A stretch of DNA of 48,921 nucleotides from WRIS01 sp050945135 (GTDB taxonomy: Bacteria > Actinomycetota > Coriobacteriia > Coriobacteriales > Eggerthellaceae). Positions 9,061 to 17,963 of the stretch are shown in pieces (position 1 is the first letter of the stretch; every line of letters starts with the position of its first letter). The stretch spans positions 1-48,921 of the forward strand of contig JBMNSJ010000010.1 in NCBI GenBank assembly GCA_050945135.1. The letters are read 5' to 3'. The position numbers and the translations under genes are program-made. The notes under the pieces were generated by a model. The model saw only the letters and a program-made list of their open reading frames with translations, had not been told where the DNA came from and made no database searches.

Positions 9061-10479
9061 CTACTCTATTTCATTAATCATATTCTGCAGCTTACGCATA
9101 TCTGATGGACTCATGCCACCCATTCCGGGCAAAGAACCACCGCGACGTTTTTTCTTTTTTCCCTTTTTCCCTTTTTTCCCACCTTGCTGCTCTTGGGAAG
9201 CGGTGAATTGTTTCATCATCTTGCGGCTTTCGTTAAAGCGCTTCATCAATTGATTTACGTCAGCAACACTTACGCCTGCGCCCGCCGCAATTCGTGCTCT
9301 GCGACTACCATTAAGAAGATCGGGCTTCTCACGTTCTTCTATTGTCATTGAATTGATAATTACCTCAAGCTGATCAAGAGCTTTCTCGTTTACTTGACCT
9401 TGAGACATGGCCTTATCTCCGCCAGGAAGAGCAGCTACCAATTTCGAGACACCGCCCATCTTCCGAATTCGACGATTCATATCAATAAAATCATTCAGAT
9501 TGATTTGCGAGCGCATGATGCGTTCTGTTTGCTCAGCCTCAAATTCGTCCTCCTGCATTTTAGCAGCGCTTTCAATGAGGCTAACCACATCACCCATACC
9601 AAGAATTCTCTTAGCCATTCTGTCTGGATGAAATTCCTCCAAAGAATCCGGCTTCTCGCCTGAGGAAATAAATTTAATCGGTTTATCGGTAATTTGCTTA
9701 ATGGATAGAGCTCCACCTCCTCGAGCATCACCATCCATCTTCGACATGATGACCCCATCAAAATCAACGCGCTCTGCGAAGGCAGAAGCCACATTGACAA
9801 CATCTTGACCTGTCATGGCATCTACAACCATAAGAATCTGATCAGGGCTGAGAGATTTCTTGATATTTTCAGCTTCCGACATCATCTCTTCATCAACATG
9901 AAGACGTCCCGCGGTGTCGATGATTACAACATCACGCAAATTATCGATAGCATCTTGGACTCCCTCTTCAGCTATCTTGACAGGATCTTTTCCCTCACCA
10001 CGATATACTCGAACGCCTATTTCATCGCCAAGAGTTTGAAGCTGATCAGCCGCTGCGGGACGATAGACGTCACAGGCAACGAGCAAGGGATTATGTTTCT
10101 CTTCTTTCAAGCGATAAGCCAACTTAGCTGCGGCAGTAGTTTTACCCGAGCCTTGAAGTCCGACCAACATGATGACGTTAGGGATACGACTTCCCAATAC
10201 AAGCTTTGAATCGCTGCGGCCAAGTAACTCCGTTAATTCATCAAGAACAATCTTGATTACATTTTGAGCCGGAGTTAATGAATCAAGAATCTCTGCATCT
10301 AGACAGCGTTCTTTAGTCTTTGCAATAAAGGTTTTAACAACCTTGAAATTGACATCGGCTTCAAGGAGAGCAAGGCGAATTTCTCTCATTGCCTGATTGA
10401 TATCATCCTCGGTGAGCTTGCCTTTTCCTTTTAGCCCCGAGAAAATATTTTGAAGTCGTTCGGAAAGATTCTCAAACAT
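9061..10479 (-). CDS. ffh: signal recognition particle protein Ffh
   Basis: SRP GTPase that binds signal sequences and 4.5S RNA and docks with FtsY. It has 472 residues: N domain (1-90), G domain with GLQGSGKTTAAAKLAYRLK near residue 105, the DTAGRLHVDEEMM box and the SKMDGDARGGGALS loop, then a methionine-rich M domain with the RNA-binding GSRRARIAAGAG. The M domain ends in a very basic GKKGKKGKKKKRRGG tract before PGMGGMS. ATG 10479 has an AGGA site. ftsY lies 62 bp upstream; genes for both SRP partners are adjacent. Confidence 0.98.
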   Translation of the reverse strand: MFENLSERLQNIFSGLKGKGKLTEDDINQAMREIRLALLEADVNFKVVKTFIAKTKERCLDAEILDSLTPAQNVIKIVLDELTELLGRSDSKLVLGSRIPNVIMLVGLQGSGKTTAAAKLAYRLKEEKHNPLLVACDVYRPAAADQLQTLGDEIGVRVYRGEGKDPVKIAEEGVQDAIDNLRDVVIIDTAGRLHVDEEMMSEAENIKKSLSPDQILMVVDAMTGQDVVNVASAFAERVDFDGVIMSKMDGDARGGGALSIKQITDKPIKFISSGEKPDSLEEFHPDRMAKRILGMGDVVSLIESAAKMQEDEFEAEQTERIMRSQINLNDFIDMNRRIRKMGGVSKLVAALPGGDKAMSQGQVNEKALDQLEVIINSMTIEEREKPDLLNGSRRARIAAGAGVSVADVNQLMKRFNESRKMMKQFTASQEQQGGKKGKKGKKKKRRGGSLPGMGGMSPSDMRKLQNMINEIE

Positions 10480-10541
10480 ATATGCTTCCTAACACTGAAA
10501 CGAATGAGCAATACTGGTGTTATTTTACTGGCTAATGCGCC

Positions 10542-11456
10542 TTATTTGCCGAAATCCCCGATAAGCGCACGGGCGAAATCTAGGGGCTCAAAATCTCGCA
10601 AATCTTCTTTAGATTCGCCTACCCCAATCTTGTAAATGGGGAGTGCGAGTTCATGAGAAATAGCTAATGCAATTCCGCCTTTTGCCGTTCCATCCAACTT
10701 TGTGACAATAAGGCCGTCGAGACTAAGTGCTCGATTAAACTCTCGCGCCTGCTGCAAACCATTTTGACCCGTTGTTGCATCAATCACTAAGACTGTCTTT
10801 ACAGGTATTGACGAGCGTTTTCTAACGACGTTTACAACTTTTTCAAGTTCGCGCATTAGGTCATCGGAGGTATGTAGTCGACCAGCTGTATCGATGAGAA
10901 TCATATCGGAATTAGATGCTTCACCCTTTTCGATAGTGTCATAGCACACACTTGCGGGGTCACTCCCTCGCTCGCGTGTGACTATCTCAACCTGAGCACG
11001 CCTTGCCCATACCTCAAGTTGCTCGATTGCTGCTGCGCGAAACGTGTCGGCACTACCCAGTATGACCTTACGACCATTTTCTGTAGCTTCAAATGCAATT
11101 TTGCCCACAGTGGTTGTTTTGCCAGATCCATTGACTCCCACAAATAAGACAAGAACTTCGGGCAGATCGAAGATGTTCTCTTCAGCAACCGTAAAGGTTT
11201 CTGCTATGTGATCGTAGAGTAAATCGAGAACCGCATACGCATCAGGAAGGGCTTTACGCGTCGCGGTATCGCGAAGGTTCTCAACAATCTCGTAAGCCGC
11301 AGGAGCGCCAATATCACTCAGGATTAACGCCTCCTCGAGGCCCTCCCAAAACTCTTCATCAAGATCAGGTCCACGATCGAGCAAGACATTCATTTGCTCC
11401 TTAAACTTTTCACGTGACCGACTAAGTCCTTCGCTAATACGATCGAAAAAACCCAT
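10542..11456 (-). CDS. ftsY: signal recognition particle receptor FtsY
   Basis: Membrane-associated SRP receptor GTPase. It has 304 residues, the short Gram-positive form without the long acidic A domain of E. coli. It contains GVNGSGKTTTVGKIA (near residue 108), DTAGRLHTSDDLM and TKLDGTAKGGIALAI. The start ATG 11456 lies 3 bases after the smc stop, so smc, ftsY and ffh are probably cotranscribed. Confidence 0.97.
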   Translation of the reverse strand: MGFFDRISEGLSRSREKFKEQMNVLLDRGPDLDEEFWEGLEEALILSDIGAPAAYEIVENLRDTATRKALPDAYAVLDLLYDHIAETFTVAEENIFDLPEVLVLFVGVNGSGKTTTVGKIAFEATENGRKVILGSADTFRAAAIEQLEVWARRAQVEIVTRERGSDPASVCYDTIEKGEASNSDMILIDTAGRLHTSDDLMRELEKVVNVVRKRSSIPVKTVLVIDATTGQNGLQQAREFNRALSLDGLIVTKLDGTAKGGIALAISHELALPIYKIGVGESKEDLRDFEPLDFARALIGDFGK

Positions 11457-11459
11457 GTA

Positions 11460-14400
11460 TTATCCCTCGCTTTGCTTAAGTGCTTGATCAAGCTTCTGAC
11501 CAACGACGCGCGTCACACCATCTGCCTGCATTGATACCCCATACAAGACGTCAGCTATCTCCATGGTACGTCGTTGATGGGTAATGAGTATAAGCTGTGT
11601 TGAGTCTCGCAGCGAAACGAAATACGAACACAAGCGTCGCAAATTGGAATCGTCAAGTGCTGCCTCGACCTCATCGAGAATATAAAATGGCGTAGCGCGT
11701 ATGCGATAAACAGCAAACAAGAGAGCGAGTGCTGTGAGAGATTTCTCTCCACCGCTCATAAGCATCATCTTGGTAATGCGTTTTCCCCGAGGCTGCGCCG
11801 TTACCTCAACACCAGTAGTTTCAAGGTCATCGACATCGGACAACAACAGCTCAGCTGATCCACCTGGGAAGAGTACAGCAAATATTTCTTTAAAGTTTTC
11901 GTTTACCTGCTCGAAGGTTTCAACGAACGCACCCTTCATGCGAGTATCGATAACTCGTATGATTTTTGAAAGAGCGCGACGCGCATAACGCATGTCTTCC
12001 AGCTGGGTAGCAAGATAGTTATAGCGTGTTTTGAGTTCTTCATATTCGAAAGCTGCGTCAGGGTTAATTGTGCCCATATTTGCAATTTTCCTGCGAAGCT
12101 TAAAGGCATTCTCCTCAACAGTTTTTCTATCTTCAAGCTCTGGAAGGGCGAGTGCCGTTTCAAGAGGCGTGTTGCACTCATGCACAATACTTTTAACTGC
12201 AGATTCTACCTGTAGCTCTAGGCGACCCTTTTCCACTCTTGCCTCAGACAATACATCGTTAATCCTGTTTGCCTCGTCATGTGCTTTGCGTGAGCGCTGG
12301 CGAGCATCTTGCATTGAAGCGTTCAATCCGCTTGTAGAATCCTGCGCCTGAAGAGCACCTTTTTCAAGTTCCTCTGAGGTAGCTTTGATAGAAGATGAAA
12401 GCTTTTCAAGCACCGCGAGAAGAGGTGTTACTCTTTTCTTTACCAAGCCTTTTCGAACTAGGACATCAAGAGAGGTCTTTCGCTCTTTTACCAAAGATGC
12501 TTCTTCGTTTTGCGCCGATTCAAGCATTCTTTTAGCGTAGTTTTCGCGCTCACGCAAGGTAGCAACCTGTAGGCGTATCGACGAAAGCTGCTCATTGAGA
12601 GCGTTTTTACGCTCGCGCAAAGGCTTAAGCTCAAAGGTATTATTTTGTATAGCTGTTTTTGTATGCTCAAGCTGTTCCACCAGATTAGCTAACCTGTTTT
12701 CCAGTTCTACAGATTCTGGCTGAGCTTGTTCGAGTACTCTCTTTGCCTCATTTTCCTGAAGCTCCAAATCGTCAAGTTCATGCTTTAGGGCATCAAGTTT
12801 CTCGTTAGCACGCTTATATTCCTCTTTTGCAGCATGCAATGAACCTTGCATTTGGGCAGATTCTTGCGCGCATTGAAGACTTTTACTTTGAGCTGCGCTA
12901 AGCTCTTTGTCATTTTCTTCCTGCAAACTTTCATAAGATGCCAATTTTTGTTTTTGCTGGGCAAGCGTGTTTCTGAGCTCTTCAAGACGACGATGCCTTG
13001 CTAGAACACCCTCATCATTTGACCGGTTAAAACTCATGCTTATTTTAGAGTTACCCCAAATAAGAAAGCCTTCGCGCGTAGCAAAACGTGTATCTCCAGA
13101 ACTCTGCGCATGCGCCTGCAGGGCATCCTGAATAGAGTGACAAATATATACATCTCCCAAAACCGATTCAACCACATCACGGTACTGCTCTTCAAAACTG
13201 AGCTGAGAAATCAAAGATACCCCAAGGCCTGAGTATTTCGTTTGATCAGATATCCTATGTGCTTTTTGCATGCGTGACAGTAAAACGACTTCCCCGGAAT
13301 CATCGCGAGCGCACAGCGCTTCAGCAATAGCGTTTGCATGAGCGATGTCACTCACAATAAGCGCGTTTAGATCGACTCCTAACAAGCTCTCAACCAAAGC
13401 ATCGAGCTCTTGTGGTGCCTGAACAACGTGAGAGAGAAAGGTTATCTCTTTATCGAATTCTTCTTTATGCTCAAGCAACCAGGAAAGCGCCGGAGAACTT
13501 GTCTCGCTTAAGCGCTCCATCTCTTCAAGCCCTTTAATCTCAGCAGCACTTGAGCTAGATTCATCTCGAAGCTGCTCGTAAGCTGTTCGAGTGCTCTCAC
13601 GACGAGTAAAGCACTCAGAAACTGCAAGTCGGGCCTCTTTTTCTTCTGCCTGAAGCTTTTCAAAACGAGTTTCGAGTTCGCTACACTGCAATTGGCTTTT
13701 TTCCACATCGTTACGAGCTTGGCTTAATCGAGACTCCAGCTCTACTCGATGACTTGCTATAAGCTTCTCGTGAGCACGAGAGCTTGAGAGTGTTTCGAGA
13801 TTTTTTGTTTTTGCGGCAGATACCACTTCGATTTCACGTCGAAGCTCTTGTTCTTTTCGCCCAAGGGTATCTAGCGAGGTATCAAGATCAGAACTTGCCT
13901 GAGAAAGTTTTTGCTGCTCAAGCTCGAGTTCATCAAGTCTTTTTTGAGCTTCTTCTCGCTCCGTAACTACCTCGTCTGCCTGATCTGCATTCTGCTTTAT
14001 CCTGCTTGCTGCAGCTTTGCTTTTCGCTGCGTTCTCTTCGAGCGTTAGTCGTATCTCAGTTTGATAGTTTATTGCGCTTCTTTCCTTTTCGAGAACAAGC
14101 AGACTCGTCGAGTCGAGACGCTCCAAGATTGCCTGAGCGCGCCTAGAATCTTTTGCTATGTCGTTTGCATTGACATTGCGCTCTTGCACCTCTTCTTGAA
14201 GTTGCTGCATCTCTTGATCTACAACTTCTATTTTGAGATTAATTTCTTTAAGCTGGTTGCTCAGGCTTTTTTCTAATTCAACCGACTTGCTCCATTTGTC
14301 TTTGATAAGTCGAAGCTCATCTACCGCCAAAGAAAGATTTAATTGAGCAAGCTCATCAGCAAGCCCCTGATATGCTTGGGCTCTTTTTGCTTTCCGCTCG

Positions 14401-15014
14401 AGCGGCTTGAGCTGACGCTCTACTTCGTTGGTAATATCTTGTACGCGCGTCAAATGAGCATCCATCTGACTGAGCTTTCTTTCGCTTTTTTGCTTGCGTT
14501 GCTTATGTTTGAGAACTCCAGCTGCTTCCTCGATAAGAGCACGCCTGTCTTCAGGTTTAGACTGAAGTATGGTATCGAGGCTACCCTGCGAAATAATTGA
14601 ATGTGTTCCCGTACCAAGGCCAGAATCGTGAAGGATGTCGAGAACATCAAGGCGTCGAACAATAGCACCGTTAATAAGATATTCACTTTCACCGTTACGA
14701 TACATTCTGCGAGCTATGGAAACCTCATCGAAATCGACCGGAAGAGTGTGATCGCTATTATTAAGAACTAGCTCAACCTCAGCAATACCAACAGGCTTTC
14801 GTGCTGATGAGCCTGAAAATATGACATCTTCCATTGCTTGTCCACGCAAGTTTTTGGCGTTACGCTCCCCCAAAACCCACAACACCGCATCTGAGATATT
14901 AGATTTACCTGAACCATTTGGCCCAACAACCGCAGCAAGCCCCGGCTCAAATTCGAGCGTAGAGCGATCAGCGAAAGACTTGAATCCTTTCAAGATGAGT
15001 GACTTGAGGTACAC
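11460..15014 (-). CDS. smc: chromosome segregation protein SMC
   Basis: Condensin ATPase that extrudes DNA loops with ScpA and ScpB, whose genes are also in this window. It has 1184 residues: N-terminal Walker A VGPNGSGKSNISDAVLWVLG near residue 31, a long coiled coil, a hinge around residues 510-660, a second coiled coil, and a C-terminal head with MLMSGGEKSLTALALLFA and Walker B FYILDEVEAALDD. The start is GTG 15014 after AAGGATAGTAC; the rnc stop is 3 bases away. Confidence 0.98.
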   Translation of the reverse strand: MYLKSLILKGFKSFADRSTLEFEPGLAAVVGPNGSGKSNISDAVLWVLGERNAKNLRGQAMEDVIFSGSSARKPVGIAEVELVLNNSDHTLPVDFDEVSIARRMYRNGESEYLINGAIVRRLDVLDILHDSGLGTGTHSIISQGSLDTILQSKPEDRRALIEEAAGVLKHKQRKQKSERKLSQMDAHLTRVQDITNEVERQLKPLERKAKRAQAYQGLADELAQLNLSLAVDELRLIKDKWSKSVELEKSLSNQLKEINLKIEVVDQEMQQLQEEVQERNVNANDIAKDSRRAQAILERLDSTSLLVLEKERSAINYQTEIRLTLEENAAKSKAAASRIKQNADQADEVVTEREEAQKRLDELELEQQKLSQASSDLDTSLDTLGRKEQELRREIEVVSAAKTKNLETLSSSRAHEKLIASHRVELESRLSQARNDVEKSQLQCSELETRFEKLQAEEKEARLAVSECFTRRESTRTAYEQLRDESSSSAAEIKGLEEMERLSETSSPALSWLLEHKEEFDKEITFLSHVVQAPQELDALVESLLGVDLNALIVSDIAHANAIAEALCARDDSGEVVLLSRMQKAHRISDQTKYSGLGVSLISQLSFEEQYRDVVESVLGDVYICHSIQDALQAHAQSSGDTRFATREGFLIWGNSKISMSFNRSNDEGVLARHRRLEELRNTLAQQKQKLASYESLQEENDKELSAAQSKSLQCAQESAQMQGSLHAAKEEYKRANEKLDALKHELDDLELQENEAKRVLEQAQPESVELENRLANLVEQLEHTKTAIQNNTFELKPLRERKNALNEQLSSIRLQVATLRERENYAKRMLESAQNEEASLVKERKTSLDVLVRKGLVKKRVTPLLAVLEKLSSSIKATSEELEKGALQAQDSTSGLNASMQDARQRSRKAHDEANRINDVLSEARVEKGRLELQVESAVKSIVHECNTPLETALALPELEDRKTVEENAFKLRRKIANMGTINPDAAFEYEELKTRYNYLATQLEDMRYARRALSKIIRVIDTRMKGAFVETFEQVNENFKEIFAVLFPGGSAELLLSDVDDLETTGVEVTAQPRGKRITKMMLMSGGEKSLTALALLFAVYRIRATPFYILDEVEAALDDSNLRRLCSYFVSLRDSTQLILITHQRRTMEIADVLYGVSMQADGVTRVVGQKLDQALKQSEG

Positions 15015-15017
15015 GTA

Positions 15018-15929
15018 CTATCCTTGCTTCTTTTGTTTAGCCTGACGAGCGTTTTCCCGCTCGCGCTGACGACGAGCCTTTTCTTCAGCTTTCATTGCTG
15101 CTTTTTGTGCCTTTTCGGCAGCTAATACTGCAGCTTTTTCTGCCTTTACTGCTTCTCTATCGGCCTTTAATGCTGCCTCGCGATCAGCCTTTGCCTGAGC
15201 TTTACGTGCCTGCTCAGGCGTTGGAGCAAAAAAATCGCTCAGACTCGCAAGTGCGCTCTGCGCAGCTTTGCTTTCAGCTTCCTTTTTTGTGCGCCCCTGC
15301 CCTCGCGCAAGCCCTTGCATACCTGCAAAAACCTGGGCAACAAAAGTTCTATCGTGAGGAGGCCCCTGTGTTTCAACGAGCTTATACGTAGGCGTAATGC
15401 CATCTTCCTGAAGTTTTTCCTGAAGAGCACTCTTCGGATTCTCTGGCTCCTTGGCCATGGTATGGCTCATGCGTGGTATCAAAGTTCGGTCGATAAAGCT
15501 TTCGGCGACCTCGATTCCTCCATCTAAGAACAATGCGGCAACAATTGCCTCATATACGTTTTCAAGTGCGGAATGAAGCCCGCGTTTTCCAGTGCCCGTC
15601 TCCGAAGACCCGAAAATTATTATATCCTCAAAATTAAGCTCTGCAGCTGACTCAGAGAGGCTTGAACCCGAAACGAGCGCAACCTTAATACGCGTTAAAC
15701 CACCCTCGTCAAGCTCAGGAAAACGAGCATAAGCTTCTTCAGCAACGATGGCTCCTAGAATGCTATCGCCTAGAAACTCTAAACGCTCGTAAGAATGCGT
15801 CACCGACTTTCCCTCAGTAGCCGACGGATGCGTGATTGCCGCTAACAAGAGTTCTTCGTCTTCAAACGTATAATCGAGGATTTCTTGAGCTCGATTAAGT
15901 TTATTTCGATATTCTTCAGTAGGTGTCAT
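15018..15929 (-). CDS. rnc: ribonuclease III with long Ala/Lys/Glu-rich C-terminal tail
   Basis: Double-strand-specific endonuclease for rRNA and mRNA processing. It has 303 residues against about 230 in most bacteria. The nuclease signature ERLEFLGDS is at residues 48-56 and the second helix SALENVYEAIVAALFLD at 120-136. There the Asp that precedes the catalytic Glu by three residues in E. coli is Asn124; Glu127 is kept. The dsRNA-binding domain spans about 160-232. Residues 233-303 are a charged, helical, low-complexity tail rich in A, K, E and R. The gene sits between plsX and smc, an arrangement seen widely. Confidence 0.95.
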   Translation of the reverse strand: MTPTEEYRNKLNRAQEILDYTFEDEELLLAAITHPSATEGKSVTHSYERLEFLGDSILGAIVAEEAYARFPELDEGGLTRIKVALVSGSSLSESAAELNFEDIIIFGSSETGTGKRGLHSALENVYEAIVAALFLDGGIEVAESFIDRTLIPRMSHTMAKEPENPKSALQEKLQEDGITPTYKLVETQGPPHDRTFVAQVFAGMQGLARGQGRTKKEAESKAAQSALASLSDFFAPTPEQARKAQAKADREAALKADREAVKAEKAAVLAAEKAQKAAMKAEEKARRQRERENARQAKQKKQG

Positions 15930-15978
15930 ATTTAAGCCCTATTTGGTGGTTTTCGATATTTTACTTCAATTTCTTAAC

Positions 15979-16965
15979 TTAGGTCACGAGTTCAGTGATT
16001 AATCCCGAAACGTTCATTCGGACCGTAAGCGCAGTGGTATGTATACCATTTTTGATAGCTGTTGGATTTGAAGATCCATGCCCCACAATGCAAGCGCCCT
16101 TAACTCCGAGTAAAGGAGCTCCGCCGTAGGTATCTGCACTAACTTGTTTCATCAAATCCTGCAAGCCTCCCTTAATAGTAAGAGCGCCTAGCTTGGTAAG
16201 AGTTGAAGAGTAAAAGACCTCTTTAAGTGTTTTGAATAAAACTTTAGATGTGCCCTCAATAGTTTTTAGACACACGTTGCCCGTAAAACCATCGGTAACG
16301 AATACATCAAATTTAGCTGCGAGTATGTCGTTACCCTCGGCATTGCCCGCAAAATTTGTCACGCGATCTTTCATAAGAGCAAAAGCCTCTTGAGTAAAAA
16401 CCGACCCCTTCGTATCCTCTTCACCAATATTGAGCAAAGCGGCTTGGGGTTTTTCGATGCCTATTACTTTCTCGGCATAAATTGTGGCCATTTCAGCAAA
16501 CTGAACAAGATATTCCGGTTTACAGTCTGCATTTGCTCCCACATCACACATAACAACTGGTCGTACCGGCGAAGGAATAACCGTACACAGCGCAGGACGT
16601 GAAACGCCCTTAATGCGTCCCATGACCAAGGTACCCGCAGCCAAGCAAGCGCCTGTTGAGCCTGCAGAGAAAAAACCTTGCGCTTTGCCTTCTTTAACCA
16701 AACGGCATCCAACTACGATGGATGAATCCTTCTTCTTTCTGACTGCTTCTGCGGGGTGCTCGTCCATAGAAATGAACTCAGTACACACTTGTGCGACGCA
16801 CCGCTCTTGACGTGCAGCAAAAGGCTCTACTATCTCAGCAGGGCCACACAAGATAATTTCTAGTTTGGGATCTTCTGACAGAGCCAAAGACACACCCTCA
16901 AGTACAACTTCCGGTGCATCGTCTCCGCCTAAGACATCAACCGTAAGGATAATGTTATCAGCCAT
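15979..16965 (-). CDS. plsX: phosphate acyltransferase PlsX
   Basis: Makes acyl-phosphate from acyl-ACP for PlsY, whose gene is at 31.8-32.5 kb. It has 328 residues. The start motif is LTVDVLGGDDAPEVVLEG, a variant of the usual VDAMGGDxAP. Later motifs are FFSAGSTGACLAAG, VMCDVGAN, LLNIGEEDTKG and DGFTGNVCLKTIEG. ATG 16965 has GGAGG five bases upstream. It follows rpmF with a terminator-like hairpin between them. Confidence 0.96.
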   Translation of the reverse strand: MADNIILTVDVLGGDDAPEVVLEGVSLALSEDPKLEIILCGPAEIVEPFAARQERCVAQVCTEFISMDEHPAEAVRKKKDSSIVVGCRLVKEGKAQGFFSAGSTGACLAAGTLVMGRIKGVSRPALCTVIPSPVRPVVMCDVGANADCKPEYLVQFAEMATIYAEKVIGIEKPQAALLNIGEEDTKGSVFTQEAFALMKDRVTNFAGNAEGNDILAAKFDVFVTDGFTGNVCLKTIEGTSKVLFKTLKEVFYSSTLTKLGALTIKGGLQDLMKQVSADTYGGAPLLGVKGACIVGHGSSNPTAIKNGIHTTALTVRMNVSGLITELVT

Positions 16966-16982
16966 GTTTCCTCCGTTTCGTT

Positions 16983-17042
16983 TGCAAAAACAAAACGAAG
17001 CTCCCAAGAATGCCTGGTTTTCAAGGCAGCCTAAGGAGCTTC
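16983..17042 (-). terminator. terminator or attenuator between rpmF and plsX
   Basis: On the minus strand GAAGCTCC (17035-17042) pairs perfectly with GGAGCTTC (16997-17004), enclosing a second hairpin TGCCT/AGGCA (17011-17028), and the structure is followed by GTTTTGTTTTTG. This is the shape of an intrinsic terminator, but it lies between two genes that are usually cotranscribed, so partial termination is likely. Confidence 0.6.
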
Positions 17043-17073
17043 ATTCAGCGAATACCCTCGAGCGCGAAACGTG

Positions 17074-17253
17074 CTATTCGGTCTCGAGGATTTCGCGATT
17101 TTTGTAGTATCCACAGTTGGGGCAAATGCGATGAGGAAGCTTCACTTCGCCGCACTGAGGACAAGTCGAACGAGCGGGTGCTGCTAAAGTTGAGTTAGCA
17201 CTCCGACGAGAGTGAGTCCGTGATCGACCAGTCTTACGCTTAGGCACTGCCAT
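17074..17253 (-). CDS. rpmF: 50S ribosomal protein L32
   Basis: Structural protein of the large subunit, 59 residues. It reads MAVPKRKTGRSRTHSRRS at the N-terminus and has two Cys pairs, CPQC (31-34) and CPNC (44-47), so it is the zinc-binding form of L32. ATG 17253 is preceded by AAAGGAG. It has its own promoter and a hairpin in the leader. The DUF177-rpmF-plsX neighbourhood is conserved in many bacteria. Confidence 0.98.
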   Translation of the reverse strand: MAVPKRKTGRSRTHSRRSANSTLAAPARSTCPQCGEVKLPHRICPNCGYYKNREILETE

Positions 17254-17270
17254 GATTACTCCTTTTCTAA

Positions 17271-17287
17271 ACGAACCTATGGTTCGT
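17271..17287 (-). promoter_or_regulatory. leader hairpin upstream of rpmF
   Basis: ACGAACC-TAT-GGTTCGT is a perfect 7-bp inverted repeat with a 3-base centre, placed between the rpmF promoter and its ribosome site. It could be an RNA hairpin in the leader or a protein operator; no U run follows. Confidence 0.45.
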
Positions 17288-17316
17288 GTAAGTTATATAA
17301 AAACACGCAACTCGTG

Positions 17317-17345
17317 ATTCTATCAAAGCCAATTACCGGGTGCAA
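17317..17345 (-). promoter_or_regulatory. sigma70-type promoter of rpmF
   Basis: On the minus strand TTGCAC (17340-17345) and TAGAAT (17317-17322) are 17 bases apart, in the 148-bp gap between DUF177 and rpmF. The match to consensus and the spacing make this one of the best promoters in the window. Confidence 0.65.
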
Positions 17346-17401
17346 GGCACAAGGAAAACTAATTCAAAATGAACCACAAACGGCTCACCCTCTTTACTCC
17401 A

Positions 17402-17947
17402 CTATTCGAAAGAATAGTCTTTTAAGGCCGAGAAAGGATTTTTTGCCTGCTCAAAATCAGTGTCTTCCGAATCACACGAGCACTTACGCTGGTTCAGGTT
17501 TTCTCCGCATGTGCTGCATAAGCCTTTGCAATCCTCTTTACATAACGGAATCAAAGGAAGCTCGAGGAGTATTCCAGCCTCAAGCAAAGGCTTCATATCA
17601 ATTTCTTTGCTGGCAGGCAAAACATCGAACTCATCATCGTCCATGTCTTCCGGAGCCGCATTTTCTTCTGATAAAAGAAAATACCCTTGAACTTCGCCCG
17701 TATATTCGGCCTGATACTCGTCAAGGCAACGCGCACAATCTGTTTTCGCGACACCCGAAACAACACCATCGACCAAAAGCGCATCACCTGTATTTGTTAT
17801 CGTAACACTCCAGGTTAGAGGCTTCTCGAAGCGATATTCATCTGGTCCAGCCTCAAGTGTGGCAAGGTCGTAAGTACCCGCAAAACAAGAACTCTCCGCG
17901 CACGCGAAGAGCTCCTCAGGTATACAAATAGTAGGCGAATCGCTCAT
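17402..17947 (-). CDS. DUF177 (YceD) family protein
   Basis: Member of the DUF177 family, linked in other organisms to 23S rRNA accumulation; its mechanism is not settled. It has 181 residues from ATG 17947. There are cysteine pairs typical of the family: CARCLDEY near residue 72, and a C-terminal cluster CKEDCKGLCSTCGENL plus RKCSC that could bind zinc. The middle is acidic (PEDMDDDEFDVLP). An in-frame ATG at 17989 would overlap the upstream gene by 26 bases and is possible. It lies upstream of rpmF, as in many bacteria. Confidence 0.88.
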   Translation of the reverse strand: MSDSPTICIPEELFACAESSCFAGTYDLATLEAGPDEYRFEKPLTWSVTITNTGDALLVDGVVSGVAKTDCARCLDEYQAEYTGEVQGYFLLSEENAAPEDMDDDEFDVLPASKEIDMKPLLEAGILLELPLIPLCKEDCKGLCSTCGENLNQRKCSCDSEDTDFEQAKNPFSALKDYSFE

Positions 17948-17963
17948 TACAACCTGCGCCAAA

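Noticed and set aside
9041..9253. A 70-codon plus-strand frame rich in Phe and Pro
   Set aside because: It is the antisense shadow of the lysine- and glycine-rich end of Ffh.
15018..15230. Frameshifted or fused second gene at the end of rnc
   Set aside because: The tail is in frame with the dsRNA-binding domain, ends just before the smc start and has ordinary low-complexity helical composition.
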